Positions 1 through 7,048 of a stretch of DNA of 64,000 nt are shown here, one piece after another. This DNA comes from Myxococcales bacterium (GTDB taxonomy: Bacteria > Myxococcota_A > Polyangia > Polyangiales > Polyangiaceae). Positions within the stretch are counted from its first letter, which is position 1. Every line of letters begins with the position of its first letter. The notes beneath the pieces were generated by a model that was given only the letters and a program-made list of their open reading frames with translations, was not told where the DNA came from and searched no databases. The stretch spans positions 1 through 64,000 of the forward strand of contig CANJCO010000018.1 of NCBI GenBank assembly GCA_947473045.1, written 5' to 3'. A program made the position numbers and the translations under genes.

Positions 1-1
1 C

Positions 2-397
2 TGTCTGGGAGATGAGGAATATGTGAACATCCTGGCGCCTGCCCAGTTTCTCACCAAGTACGTATTTTTCACCGATCCGACCTACGCCACGACCAACCTC
101 GTCTTCGTCCGCACCAAGACTCCCCAGGGCTTCAAAGACGTAAACCTGGATTGCGCGGGGGTGCTCAAAGGCTGGAAGCCCATGGGCTCGAGCGGCAACT
201 TCGAGATCACCAACATCGATCTCATCCGCGACAAAAAACAAAACGGATCGTGCAACAACGGGCCGCACTCGGCCGACAGCGCGGGCCCGTTCGGGATCAT
301 GGTCTGGGGGCTCGACACGTTCTCGTCCTACGCCTACCCGGCGGGCGGCAACATCGCCCCGATCAACACCGTCATCGTGCCTCCCACGCCCAACTGA
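2..397 (+). CDS. IgGFc-binding-like secreted protein, C-terminal part
   Basis: The frame is open from the left edge, so only about the last 131 residues are seen and the true start lies outside the window. The text resembles the C-terminal part of the IgGFc-binding protein domain found in many predicted cell-surface proteins of Myxococcota: a start near CLGDEEY, a central GNFEITNIDL, and a final FGIMVWGLDTFSSYAYPAGG followed by INTVIVPP. Such proteins are usually secreted or anchored at the outer surface and may bind polymers. That role is known for the family and is not shown here. Cysteines at the start and in the NGSCNNG loop fit an exported, disulfide-bonded fold. The next gene runs on the opposite strand and ends 155 bp downstream, so this is probably the last gene of its unit. 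Confidence 0.7.
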   Translation, partial: CLGDEEYVNILAPAQFLTKYVFFTDPTYATTNLVFVRTKTPQGFKDVNLDCAGVLKGWKPMGSSGNFEITNIDLIRDKKQNGSCNNGPHSADSAGPFGIMVWGLDTFSSYAYPAGGNIAPINTVIVPPTPN

Positions 398-404
398 GGG
401 CCTG

Positions 405-423
405 ACGCCGGCCGCTGGCGTCC
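405..423 (+). terminator. possible hairpin after IgGFc-like gene
   Basis: GACGCC and GGCGTC can pair around a 7-base GC-rich loop 8 bp after the stop codon. There is no T-run, so an intrinsic terminator is only a weak suggestion. The remaining intergenic bases up to 552 show nothing I recognise. Confidence 0.25.
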
Positions 424-552
424 GCGCATCCACGCGCGCGGACTCCAGCGATCGGCCCCGCGCGCGAGCTGCCACCCGGGCGCGCGTTCACGGCCCCCGC
501 CCGACCCTCGGAGCAGGCCGCGAAGGTTACTGTGGCCGCTGACGGGGATGCT

Positions 553-1326
553 TCAGGACAGCCAGCGCGCGAGCACGACTGTGATGTTGTCGGGCCCGCC
601 GTTGGCGTTGGCCTTCTCGATGAGCCGTGTCGCCATGGCCTTGAGATCATCGGTCGTGGTGCAGATTTCGAGCATCATTTCGTCGGTGACTGGGCCGCTG
701 AGGCCGTCGGAGCAGAGCAGGTACACGTCGCCTGCGCGCGGCTGGTCGTAGCGGGTGTCGACCTTGACCGTGTCCTTCATGCCCAGCGCGCGCACGATCA
801 CGTTTTTGTGCGGGAAATTCGCGATTTCCTCGGCCGTGAGGCGCTTCATCTTGATGTAGTCGTTGAGCAGCGAGTGATCCTCGGTGAGCTGCTCGATTTT
901 GCCTTCGCGAACGCGATAGCCGCGTGAGTCGCCGACGTGGGCGACGTAGACGCCGTCTTCCACTGCGAACATGGTCACGAGCGTGGTGCCCATGCCTTTG
1001 CGGCCAGCGTCGCGCTGCGCGCTCTCGTAGATTCGCAGGTTGGCCAGCTTGATGCCGGTGATGAGGCGATTTTCCTCGTAGCCCTTACTGCGGTCCATTT
1101 TATAGGGCCACGTGCGCTCGGGATCCTGCTGGGTCGCCGCGAAGAACTCCTTCAGCGACTCAACAGCCATTTGGCTCGCGACTTCGCCGGAGGCGTGCCC
1201 GCCCATGCCGTCAGCCACGATGTAGAGGCCATTTTCCTCGATGACCGAGAAATTGTCCTCGTTGTGGTTGCGCTTCATCCCGACGTTGGTTTCGCCGGCG
1301 ACTTCGATGCGGAGCGGTCCTGCCAA
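553..1326 (-). CDS. PP2C-family Ser/Thr protein phosphatase
   Basis: This is a soluble, metal-dependent (Mn2+/Mg2+) phosphoserine/phosphothreonine phosphatase of the bacterial PrpC/Stp type, 257 residues and full length for the family. Visible motifs are E23-D24, DGMGGH at 39-44, GMGTT at 111-115, HVGDSR at 130-135, TEDHS at 148-152, CSDGLSG near 205-211 and GGPDNITVV near 243-251. These supply the metal-binding aspartates and the phosphate-binding region. There is no signal peptide or membrane segment. It is the only phosphatase in a window with six Ser/Thr kinases, so it is a good candidate to counteract one or more of them, though none is adjacent. The ATG at 1326 fits the family N-terminus, which starts just before the first beta strand. 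Confidence 0.95.
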   Translation of the reverse strand: MAGPLRIEVAGETNVGMKRNHNEDNFSVIEENGLYIVADGMGGHASGEVASQMAVESLKEFFAATQQDPERTWPYKMDRSKGYEENRLITGIKLANLRIYESAQRDAGRKGMGTTLVTMFAVEDGVYVAHVGDSRGYRVREGKIEQLTEDHSLLNDYIKMKRLTAEEIANFPHKNVIVRALGMKDTVKVDTRYDQPRAGDVYLLCSDGLSGPVTDEMMLEICTTTDDLKAMATRLIEKANANGGPDNITVVLARWLS

Positions 1327-1454
1327 GGGGAGCCTGTCGGGAGAGGGGACGCCGTGCGATGAGCGGGGTGCTCACCTGCTTCGGGAACAATGACCGCGCC
1401 GGCCCCGCGATGTCAACGACTCCGTCATGCCGCCGACGCGCGAGGCGTCGATAT

Positions 1455-2477
1455 TCATGGCGCAGCGCGCAGCGAAACCACAGCGTCGCGGGATTTTTCT
1501 CCGGACACCACAGCGAGCTTCACCGACTCGCCCACGGCGTGGTTGGCGATGAGGGCCTGAAGCTGCTCCGGAGAATCGACCGGTGCGGCGTCGACCGCCG
1601 TGATGACGTCGCCCGATTTCAGCCCTCCCGCGTGAGCGGGAGACCCCGGCGCCACCGCGAGGACGCGCACACCGCGCACGGAGCCAGCGGCCTCGGGCGT
1701 CCCCTGAATGCCAAGCCACGGAGACGGCGGCACGGCATCGACCGGCGTTCGGGCCAGGAAGCGTCGCAGGGCCGAGAGCGGCTGCGCGGCGACCATGGGC
1801 GCGCACGCGGAGGCGTCGGCCGCCCGGCACATCCGCACGACCACCCCGGAGACGCCGCCCGTCGCGTCGATGAGCGGAGCACCCGCGAGAGGCAACGACT
1901 TTGCGTCGAGCTCCAGCAGCGCGGACGTGGCGCTGCGGTCGCGCGCATGCCCGTCGGCCGCCGCCTTGACCCTGGCAGGCTGCCAAAGGGGGCGGCTTTG
2001 CACGCCCGGCGCGAACGTGCGCAAATCGGCGCCAGCGGGATCGGCGTCGCTTGCGGCGAGGCCCTCGGCGTATCGGCCCGAGAGCGGAATGAGCAGCGCG
2101 AGGTCGGCGTCGGCGTCTTTGTGGCCGATTCGCGCGCGCACCTTGTGGCCGTCCGAATATTTCACGTCGCAGGCCTCCGCGCCCGCCATCGCCGACAGCG
2201 CAGTGAGAATGCGGGCGTCGGCGCCGAGCACGGTGCCAAAGCCGGTCACGCGGCCGGCCTGCTCGAGCACCACGACGCCCTTGCGCGCCCCCTCGAAGGC
2301 CGCGGACGCATCGGGAGCCTGCATGTCGACGCCCGGGGGCGGAATCGTGCTCACCGGCTGGGCGAGCGGCGTCCCGGGTAGCGGCGTCAGCTGGGCAGAA
2401 GCGAGCGCGACTGCAAAAATCACGGCGGAAACCGCGGCGGTTGTGGCGAATAGTCGAAGGCGCACGGCGGGCATCAT
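1455..2477 (-). CDS. exported HtrA-like PDZ protein, protease site degenerate
   Basis: About 340 residues: an N-terminal signal sequence (hydrophobic FATTAAVSAVIFAVALASA), a trypsin-like domain at roughly 50-240 and a PDZ domain at roughly 250-335 (PWLGIQG, APGSPAHAGGLKSGDVI, VDSPEQLQALI). The layout is that of periplasmic HtrA/DegP-family S1C proteases. The catalytic positions do not fit, however. The usual LTNAHV region reads ILTALSAMAG, lacking His, and the usual GNSGGPL region reads LPLAGAPLID, with Ala in place of the nucleophilic Ser. The DADLALL segment that carries the Asp is kept. It is therefore probably a non-proteolytic binding or chaperone protein. A reading frame continues upstream of 2477, but the Met-Met at 2477/2474 directly precedes the signal sequence and is the sensible start. 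Confidence 0.8.
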   Translation of the reverse strand: MMPAVRLRLFATTAAVSAVIFAVALASAQLTPLPGTPLAQPVSTIPPPGVDMQAPDASAAFEGARKGVVVLEQAGRVTGFGTVLGADARILTALSAMAGAEACDVKYSDGHKVRARIGHKDADADLALLIPLSGRYAEGLAASDADPAGADLRTFAPGVQSRPLWQPARVKAAADGHARDRSATSALLELDAKSLPLAGAPLIDATGGVSGVVVRMCRAADASACAPMVAAQPLSALRRFLARTPVDAVPPSPWLGIQGTPEAAGSVRGVRVLAVAPGSPAHAGGLKSGDVITAVDAAPVDSPEQLQALIANHAVGESVKLAVVSGEKSRDAVVSLRAAP

Positions 2478-2525
2478 AGCGCGCGTCAAGCAGGTGCGCG
2501 ACGGCCCCCGCTTCTTCTGTTGTGC

Positions 2526-2554
2526 TTGACAGCGCGGGCGCCCTCGTTGTTTAC
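2526..2554 (+). promoter_or_regulatory. possible sigma-70-type promoter for small membrane gene
   Basis: TTGACA (2526-2531) is a perfect -35 match in the short divergent gap between the PDZ gene and the next plus-strand gene. The region 17-18 bases on (GTTTAC/TTTACC) is only a poor -10. If used, the transcript would have a very short leader before the ATG at 2566. Confidence 0.3.
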
Positions 2555-2565
2555 CCCATAGCCAT

Positions 2566-2796
2566 ATGGCCCACGACGCTCCGCTCTCCGAGCCCAAGTC
2601 GCCGATGTGGCTGCCCGCCCTCGGCGCAGCGCTCCTCGTGCTTGCTGCCGCCGTCTGGCTGGTCACGCCAGCGTTCACGCGCGCCGACGTGACCCCCTCC
2701 GTCGACGCCGGCCCCGCAGCGGCCGACGCCGGCGAGCCGGACGCGCCCACCACGGCAGCGATGCCGGGCATGCCGGTGATGCCCGCGGGGCACTGA
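2566..2796 (+). CDS. small single-pass membrane protein, unknown function
   Basis: A 76-residue protein with a short hydrophilic N-terminus, one hydrophobic segment at about 14-33 and an Ala/Asp/Pro-rich tail (SVDAGP, ADAGEPDAP) ending in the Met/Pro-rich GMPVMPAGH. The tail composition matches the low-complexity linkers of the exported lipoproteins elsewhere in the window, so it probably lies in the periplasm. I do not recognise a family. Support for a real gene comes from the clear membrane segment, an isolated position facing a divergent promoter region, and a strong hairpin terminator just downstream. Confidence 0.6.
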   Translation: MAHDAPLSEPKSPMWLPALGAALLVLAAAVWLVTPAFTRADVTPSVDAGPAAADAGEPDAPTTAAMPGMPVMPAGH

Positions 2797-2844
2797 GTCG
2801 CCGCCCGGCGACCCCGGCGCGCCCGAAAGCGACCCAACGTAGAA

Positions 2845-2882
2845 AGAGCGCCGAGCTTCGAGGGCCCGGCGCTCTTGTTTTT
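2845..2882 (+). terminator. intrinsic terminator
   Basis: AGAGCGCCG (2845-2853) pairs with CGGCGCTCT (2867-2875) and is followed by TTGTTTTTT. It ends the plus-strand small membrane gene. The opposite strand has only a short T-run after the stem, so it may also weakly stop minus-strand transcripts. Confidence 0.75.
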
Positions 2883-2884
2883 TG

Positions 2885-3865
2885 TCAGTAACCCTGGGGG
2901 CCGCCGCCGCCCTGAGGTCCACCGTAGCCGCCACCTCCCATGGGAGGTCCGCCGTATCCACCGGGAGGCCCATATCCCTGCGGAGGCTGCGGAGGCCCGA
3001 AACCGCCGGGTCCAGGGCCAAATCCGCCTGCATTGGGAGGTCCGCCGAAGCCGCCGGCAGGGGGCGCGCCGTAGGGCGGTCCGCCGTATCCGCCCATGGG
3101 AGGTCCGCCGAAGCCGGAGGGCTCGCCGACGTTGCCCGACAACCGCACGTAGATGAACGCCATCCCCACCATGACGACTGGGAAGGCCGCGACGACACCG
3201 ATGCAGCAGGCCACGAAGCCGAGAATCAGCACGCCGGCCGACGCGAGCTGAAAGAGGAAGATGCTGCCCTTCTGGCCCGTGGTGGCGCCCCAGCTCTTCT
3301 TGAGCGCGTCGATGGCTCCGATCCCCTCATCGACGACGTAAAAGGGCGCCAGCGCCATACCCGTGGAAAACACGAGGGCCGGCACCAGCAGAAACGGCAA
3401 CGAAAACACAAAAACGAGCTGCTGAAGGAGTGTGATGGCCAGGATCGACAAAAACGAGCGCCCGCCGCCAAACAGATCGCCGAACGAAGCCGTCTGACCA
3501 CGCGCCGCCGAGAGCCAAATCTTGATCAGGCCGCCCTGAAAAAACGCGGCGACGATCGAAGTGGGAATGGTGAAGCCCGCGGTCACGATCCAGTAGCCCG
3601 GCTCCGAGAACATCTGCAGCGGATTGCCCGGGTCGGCGTACTGCTTCGTGATCGCGCCTGAAATCTGGCTGATGACGACGTTCGGAATGCCGCTCACGAG
3701 GAACGTGAACACGAGCGTGACAAACTGCGACTTCACCGCCTCCCAGCCCGCGGAAATCGCCTCGCCTACCGTCCAGCCGGACGGTCCGACGTTGGGTCCC
3801 GGGCCGCCTTGCGGCATCATCGGAGGCATCGGAGCTTGCGGGGGGGCGTAGGGATTGTATTGCAT
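2885..3865 (-). CDS. multi-pass membrane protein with Pro/Gly-rich ends
   Basis: 326 residues. An N-terminal Pro/Met/Gly-rich stretch (QYNPYAPPQAPMPPMMPQGG) is followed by a central domain with several hydrophobic segments (for example FVTLVFTFLVSGIPNVVI, ILAITLLQQLVFVF, LASAGVLILGFVACCIGVVA). A long C-terminal tail is built of GGPP/GGYGGPP/GGFGPP-type repeats. The core resembles bacterial integral membrane proteins of the DUF975/glycerophosphodiesterase-membrane-domain kind, but I cannot assign a function. The tail is probably disordered and cytoplasmic. The frame extends upstream to 3985, but that extension is the translation of intergenic repeat copy A. The ATG at 3865 gives the typical NPYAPP beginning and is used here. 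Confidence 0.75.
   Translation of the reverse strand: MQYNPYAPPQAPMPPMMPQGGPGPNVGPSGWTVGEAISAGWEAVKSQFVTLVFTFLVSGIPNVVISQISGAITKQYADPGNPLQMFSEPGYWIVTAGFTIPTSIVAAFFQGGLIKIWLSAARGQTASFGDLFGGGRSFLSILAITLLQQLVFVFSLPFLLVPALVFSTGMALAPFYVVDEGIGAIDALKKSWGATTGQKGSIFLFQLASAGVLILGFVACCIGVVAAFPVVMVGMAFIYVRLSGNVGEPSGFGGPPMGGYGGPPYGAPPAGGFGGPPNAGGFGPGPGGFGPPQPPQGYGPPGGYGGPPMGGGGYGGPQGGGGPQGY
2888..3115 (-). repeat. imperfect tandem Gly/Pro-coding repeats
   Basis: Degenerate short repeats of the type GGAGGTCCGCC and CCGCCGAAGCCGCC encode the GGPP/GGFGPP tail of the membrane protein. They are coding repeats and could vary in number by slippage. Confidence 0.6.
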
Positions 3866-3885
3866 GTTTTTTTCGGTCCGGAACG

Positions 3886-4033
3886 CTAGCAGGATGTTGA
3901 AAAACACCCTGCTAGAAATTGGCGAAGCCAATTGCGTGGGGTGGGGACCCCGAAAAACCGCGTTTTTCGGGGCGGGGAGGTGCATAGCTCCCCGAGATGA
4001 AAGGCTAGCAGGCCGCTTTCAACAGCCTGCTAG
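3886..4033 (+). repeat. five-hairpin intergenic element, copy A
   Basis: Copy A of a 148-150 bp structured repeat, in plus orientation between the divergent membrane-protein and gluQ genes. In order: hairpin 1 at 3886-3915 (CTAGCAGGaTGTT, GAAA loop, AACAcCCTGCTAG); hairpin 2 AATTGGC-GAA-GCCAATT; hairpin 3 CCCCGAAAAAC paired with GTTTTTCGGGG; hairpin 4 GGGGAG...CTCCCC; and hairpin 5 at 4005-4033 (CTAGCAGGC...GCCTGCTAG). Hairpins 1 and 5 share the CTAGCAGG/CCTGCTAG ends. The other copies are at 48367-48516 and 56194-56343. Confidence 0.9.
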
Positions 4034-4048
4034 AGCGACGGGGGCGCG

Positions 4049-4939
4049 GTGACAACCACGAGGTTTGCGCCTTCGCCTACGGGCGACCTTCATCTGGGCG
4101 GCGCATTGGTCGCGGTGGCCTCGCACACGCTCGCGCGCGCGAGCGGTGGAGCGCTGCGGCTTCGCATCGAAGACCTCGACCCGCCGCGCATCGTAGCCGG
4201 CTCAGCCGACCGAATCGCGCGTGATCTGGACTGGCTGGGGGTGGGCGTCGACGGCGCCATCGTGCGGCAGTCCGAGCGCCGCGCCCACTACGAGGCGGCG
4301 GTGGCCGCGCTCGAGCGCGCCGGACGCGTGTATCCGTGCGACTGCTCGCGCGCCGACATCGCGCGGGTGGCGAGCGCACCGCACGAAGGAGAAGAGACCG
4401 TATACCCGGGGATTTGTCGCGATCTTAATCCATCACGTCAGATGAAAAGAGCGCCTGCGTTACGGCTACGAACACAGGGTTTCATCACGTTTGACGACCT
4501 GGCTTGCGGATCGCAGCGGCACGCGGTCGACGCGCTCGGCGACTTCGTCCTCAAGCGGGGAGACGGCGCGTTCGCCTACCAGCTCGCCGCCGCCGTCGAC
4601 GACGCCGAAATGAACATCGATGTGGTCGTCAGGGGGCGTGATTTGCTCTCTTCAACGCCGCGACAGCTGCATCTAATGCATCTTCTCAGATACAATAAGA
4701 CCCCACATTACGCGCATGTTCCCCTCGTGGTCGACGCGCTCGGGCAGCGCCTGTCCAAGCGCGCGCGGGGCGCAAGCGTCCGCGCCCTGCGAGAAGCCGG
4801 GGTGAGCGCCGACGAAGTCATGGCCTGGCTGCGGGGCGTGCTCGGGATGACGCAACCCGAGGACGCGATCGCGTGGCCGACGAGCGAGGCCCCCGTGCCG
4901 GCGGCGTGGGCCCGCCTCGCACGAAGCGAGCTCACCTGA
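4049..4939 (+). CDS. gluQ: glutamyl-Q tRNA(Asp) synthetase
   Basis: 296 residues, the usual size for GluQRS. This truncated glutamyl-tRNA synthetase relative attaches glutamate to the queuosine of tRNA-Asp. Motifs: FAPSPTG followed by HLGG (15-18) as the HIGH-type ATP site, IEDLDPPR, a zinc site formed by C97, C99, Y119 and C123, and LSKR (235-238) as the KMSKS-type loop. The anticodon-binding half of GluRS is absent, as expected. The start is GTG, 15 bp after repeat copy A. The last 8 bp overlap the convergent kinase gene. Two stretches (about 4411-4490 and 4640-4720) are clearly more AT-rich than the surroundings. Confidence 0.95.
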   Translation: MTTTRFAPSPTGDLHLGGALVAVASHTLARASGGALRLRIEDLDPPRIVAGSADRIARDLDWLGVGVDGAIVRQSERRAHYEAAVAALERAGRVYPCDCSRADIARVASAPHEGEETVYPGICRDLNPSRQMKRAPALRLRTQGFITFDDLACGSQRHAVDALGDFVLKRGDGAFAYQLAAAVDDAEMNIDVVVRGRDLLSSTPRQLHLMHLLRYNKTPHYAHVPLVVDALGQRLSKRARGASVRALREAGVSADEVMAWLRGVLGMTQPEDAIAWPTSEAPVPAAWARLARSELT

Positions 4940-6104
4940 CGCCGAGCCAAACGCCGACGGCCAGACCGATCGCCACGGCCGAGGCCCAAACGTACAGCCA
5001 CATGCGACTCCCCGACGGAGGCGCGAGCGACGGCGCACGGGCCGGCAATCTGCGTCCGCTGCCGCGCTCTGCAGCGGGCGACACGAGCGGCCCCCGACGG
5101 CCGGCGGGCGGCGTGGGAGCAGGGATCGGAATCGTCGCGGCGTGCCCGAGCGCCTCGTGCGCGCTGCGCGGCACCTCGGAGCGAGCCGGCGCCACCGCGT
5201 CAGGGTCGCCCGGGCTGGCGAGCGCGCGCCCAAGCGCCAGACGCATCGAGGCCGCGCTCGCGTAGCGATCGGCGGGACTTTTGGCGAGCGCGTGCATGAC
5301 GACGGCTTCGAGCGCGACGGGCACGTGCGGCGCCCGGGCGAGCAGCGGCGGCGGCGGCTGCGCAAGGTGCGCAGAGAGCACTGACAGCGCCGTGGCTCCG
5401 GCGAACGGCGCCTCCCCGGCGAGCATTTCGTAGAGCACGACGCCGAGCGCGTACACGTCGCACCGCGCGTCGAGCTCATCGCCGCGCGCCTGCTCCGGCG
5501 CCATGTATTCCGGCGTACCGAACACCATGTTTCGCTGCGTGAGCACCGTCGCGTCGGCGCCCTCGCCGGTCACGATTTTGGCCATACCAAAGTCGATGAC
5601 GATCGCCACGGATCCACCTTCGAGCAGCACATTTCCGGGCTTTAAGTCGCGATGAATCACCCCTTCGGCGTGCGCCGCAGACAGCCCGTCGCAAATCTGA
5701 AGCGCGAGGCCGACCGCGCGGTCAACCCCGAGCGCGCCTTCTTCGCGCAGCACCGCGTCGAGCGCGGGGCCGTCGATTTTCGGCAGCGCGAGAAAGAGCA
5801 GCGGCCGGGCGTCGCCCAAACCGGCCGGAAGCTCCCCAAAATCGAGCACCGGGCACAGGTGCGCGCCCTCCATGCGGCGCAAAATCGCGGCCTCGCGGGC
5901 AAATCGCTTTCGAATCTGCTCGTCGCCGACCAGATGCCCGTGAATGACTTTGAGCGCGACCGGCCGGCGGGCGCCGTCGCCGAGGGCGACCGCGTCATAG
6001 ACGATGCCGCTGCCGCCCTCCCCAAGCACGCCGACGATCTCGAAGCGACCGCCGAGCACGTGCCCGGCACGAAGCGCCGCAACGGAGACCGGAGGGTGCG
6101 TCAT
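4932..6104 (-). CDS. membrane-anchored Ser/Thr protein kinase
   Basis: 390 residues. An N-terminal eukaryotic-type kinase domain (about 20-290) has glycine loop LGEGGSGIVY, VALK with K52, catalytic HRDLKPGN (HRD 151-153), DFG 171-173 and GTPEYMAPEQ, so it should be active. A Pro/Ala/Arg-rich linker leads to one C-terminal hydrophobic segment (about 368-388) with almost nothing after it. It is therefore a tail-anchored kinase without a periplasmic sensor domain. It lies 44 bp downstream of the LysM gene on the same strand, so it may belong to the gpmI-kinase-LysM transcript. Its end overlaps the end of gluQ by 8 bp. Confidence 0.93.
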   Translation of the reverse strand: MTHPPVSVAALRAGHVLGGRFEIVGVLGEGGSGIVYDAVALGDGARRPVALKVIHGHLVGDEQIRKRFAREAAILRRMEGAHLCPVLDFGELPAGLGDARPLLFLALPKIDGPALDAVLREEGALGVDRAVGLALQICDGLSAAHAEGVIHRDLKPGNVLLEGGSVAIVIDFGMAKIVTGEGADATVLTQRNMVFGTPEYMAPEQARGDELDARCDVYALGVVLYEMLAGEAPFAGATALSVLSAHLAQPPPPLLARAPHVPVALEAVVMHALAKSPADRYASAASMRLALGRALASPGDPDAVAPARSEVPRSAHEALGHAATIPIPAPTPPAGRRGPLVSPAAERGSGRRLPARAPSLAPPSGSRMWLYVWASAVAIGLAVGVWLGVR

Positions 6105-6148
6105 CGTGCGCTGACCTTACCGCGACCTTCGCGAAGTCCGTGGCCCAT

Positions 6149-7048
6149 TTATTTGCATACTGCACGTATTTTTGGCGAAACGGAGACCGGATCGAGCACG
6201 GCTGCGCCCGCATCTTCGCGCCGCCACGCGGCACATGCCGCGGCGGCGAACTCTGACGCGCCGAGCGCAGCGTACGCGGTCGTCAGCGAGCGGTGGATGG
6301 CGGCGAGCTGCCCGCGCGAGAGCTCGGGCGCTGCGAGCAGCCGATTGCCGCGCGCGACCGCTTCGACCCACCGGCCGGAGCGCACCTCGGCGAGGAGCTC
6401 CGGCAGCTCACCGGCCACGCGCTTCTGGGCGTCGAGCACTCCGCCTCCGCCCTGCGTTTGATCGAGGCCCGCCGCGCGAACCGCGTCTGCTTTTCCGTCG
6501 GCGGTCAACGTCAGGTCGACGAGCGGAACGAGCACCACCTGCCCGCGGGACAGCTCGCGATCCTTCAGCGCGTTAAACGTGTGGATTTCCCAGGCGCGCT
6601 TGGCGTCGCCGAGGTAGCGCCGCGCCAGATCCGAGGTCTGCTCGCCAGTCGCTGCGATAATCGTCATCACATACGGAACGCGGATTTCCGCGCCCGGGGT
6701 GGGGGCAATCCACGCGCTGGCGTCGTTCATCCGGGCGAGCGCACCCGCGCGCTCCGCGTCGCCGAGGTAAGCACGGGCGAGCTGCGCCCACGACTCGCCG
6801 TCCGCGACGCGGTGGTGCCAGGGAGCAGGAAGCTCGAGGCGCATGCCCGCGACGACGGCGCTGCCGCCCTGCGAATCGAGCGCGTTTACCGCAGCGAGCA
6901 CCGACTCCAGTTTGGTTGTACCATACACACGCATCGCGATCGACGCGAGCGACTCCCCCTGTTGAACGACGTGCGGAAACGCAGCGGCCTCGCGGGCGTG
7001 CGCGACGAACACAACGCACGCAGCGAGCGCTACGCGCAGGCGGCTCAT
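6149..7048 (-). CDS. periplasmic LysM-repeat protein
   Basis: 299 residues with a signal peptide (LRVALAACVVFVAHAREAAA). LysM-type units follow: one clear (HVVQQGESLASIAMRVYG) and two more divergent (HRVADGESWAQLARAYLG, and ATGEQTSDLARRYLG), each ending in a Val-Pro or Leu-Pro strand. The C-terminal third is alpha-helical and TPR-like (SRGQLAAIHRSLTTAYAALG). LysM units bind peptidoglycan, so the protein is probably wall-associated. The start ATG overlaps the stop codon of the upstream PEGA kinase (ATGA), so the two are translationally coupled, and the kinase may sense or regulate wall state through it. A longer frame upstream is excluded by this coupling and by the signal peptide position. 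Confidence 0.85.
   Translation of the reverse strand: MSRLRVALAACVVFVAHAREAAAFPHVVQQGESLASIAMRVYGTTKLESVLAAVNALDSQGGSAVVAGMRLELPAPWHHRVADGESWAQLARAYLGDAERAGALARMNDASAWIAPTPGAEIRVPYVMTIIAATGEQTSDLARRYLGDAKRAWEIHTFNALKDRELSRGQVVLVPLVDLTLTADGKADAVRAAGLDQTQGGGGVLDAQKRVAGELPELLAEVRSGRWVEAVARGNRLLAAPELSRGQLAAIHRSLTTAYAALGASEFAAAACAAWRREDAGAAVLDPVSVSPKIRAVCK

Noticed and set aside
1359-2381. Long plus-strand frame opposite the PDZ protein gene
   Set aside because: Arg/Gly/His-rich shadow frame typical of antisense reading in GC-rich genes; the minus strand has a coherent signal-PDZ protein.
3886-4033. Repeat elements as simple intrinsic terminators
   Set aside because: None of the stems ends in a T-run in the right position, and one copy sits in a divergent gap where no transcript ends.
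3855-4052. Plus-strand frame translating to TAFFGAGRC...PRDERLAGR, similar to a frame at 48465
   Set aside because: Both are translations of the intergenic repeat element. The similarity is at DNA level and neither frame has a ribosome site.
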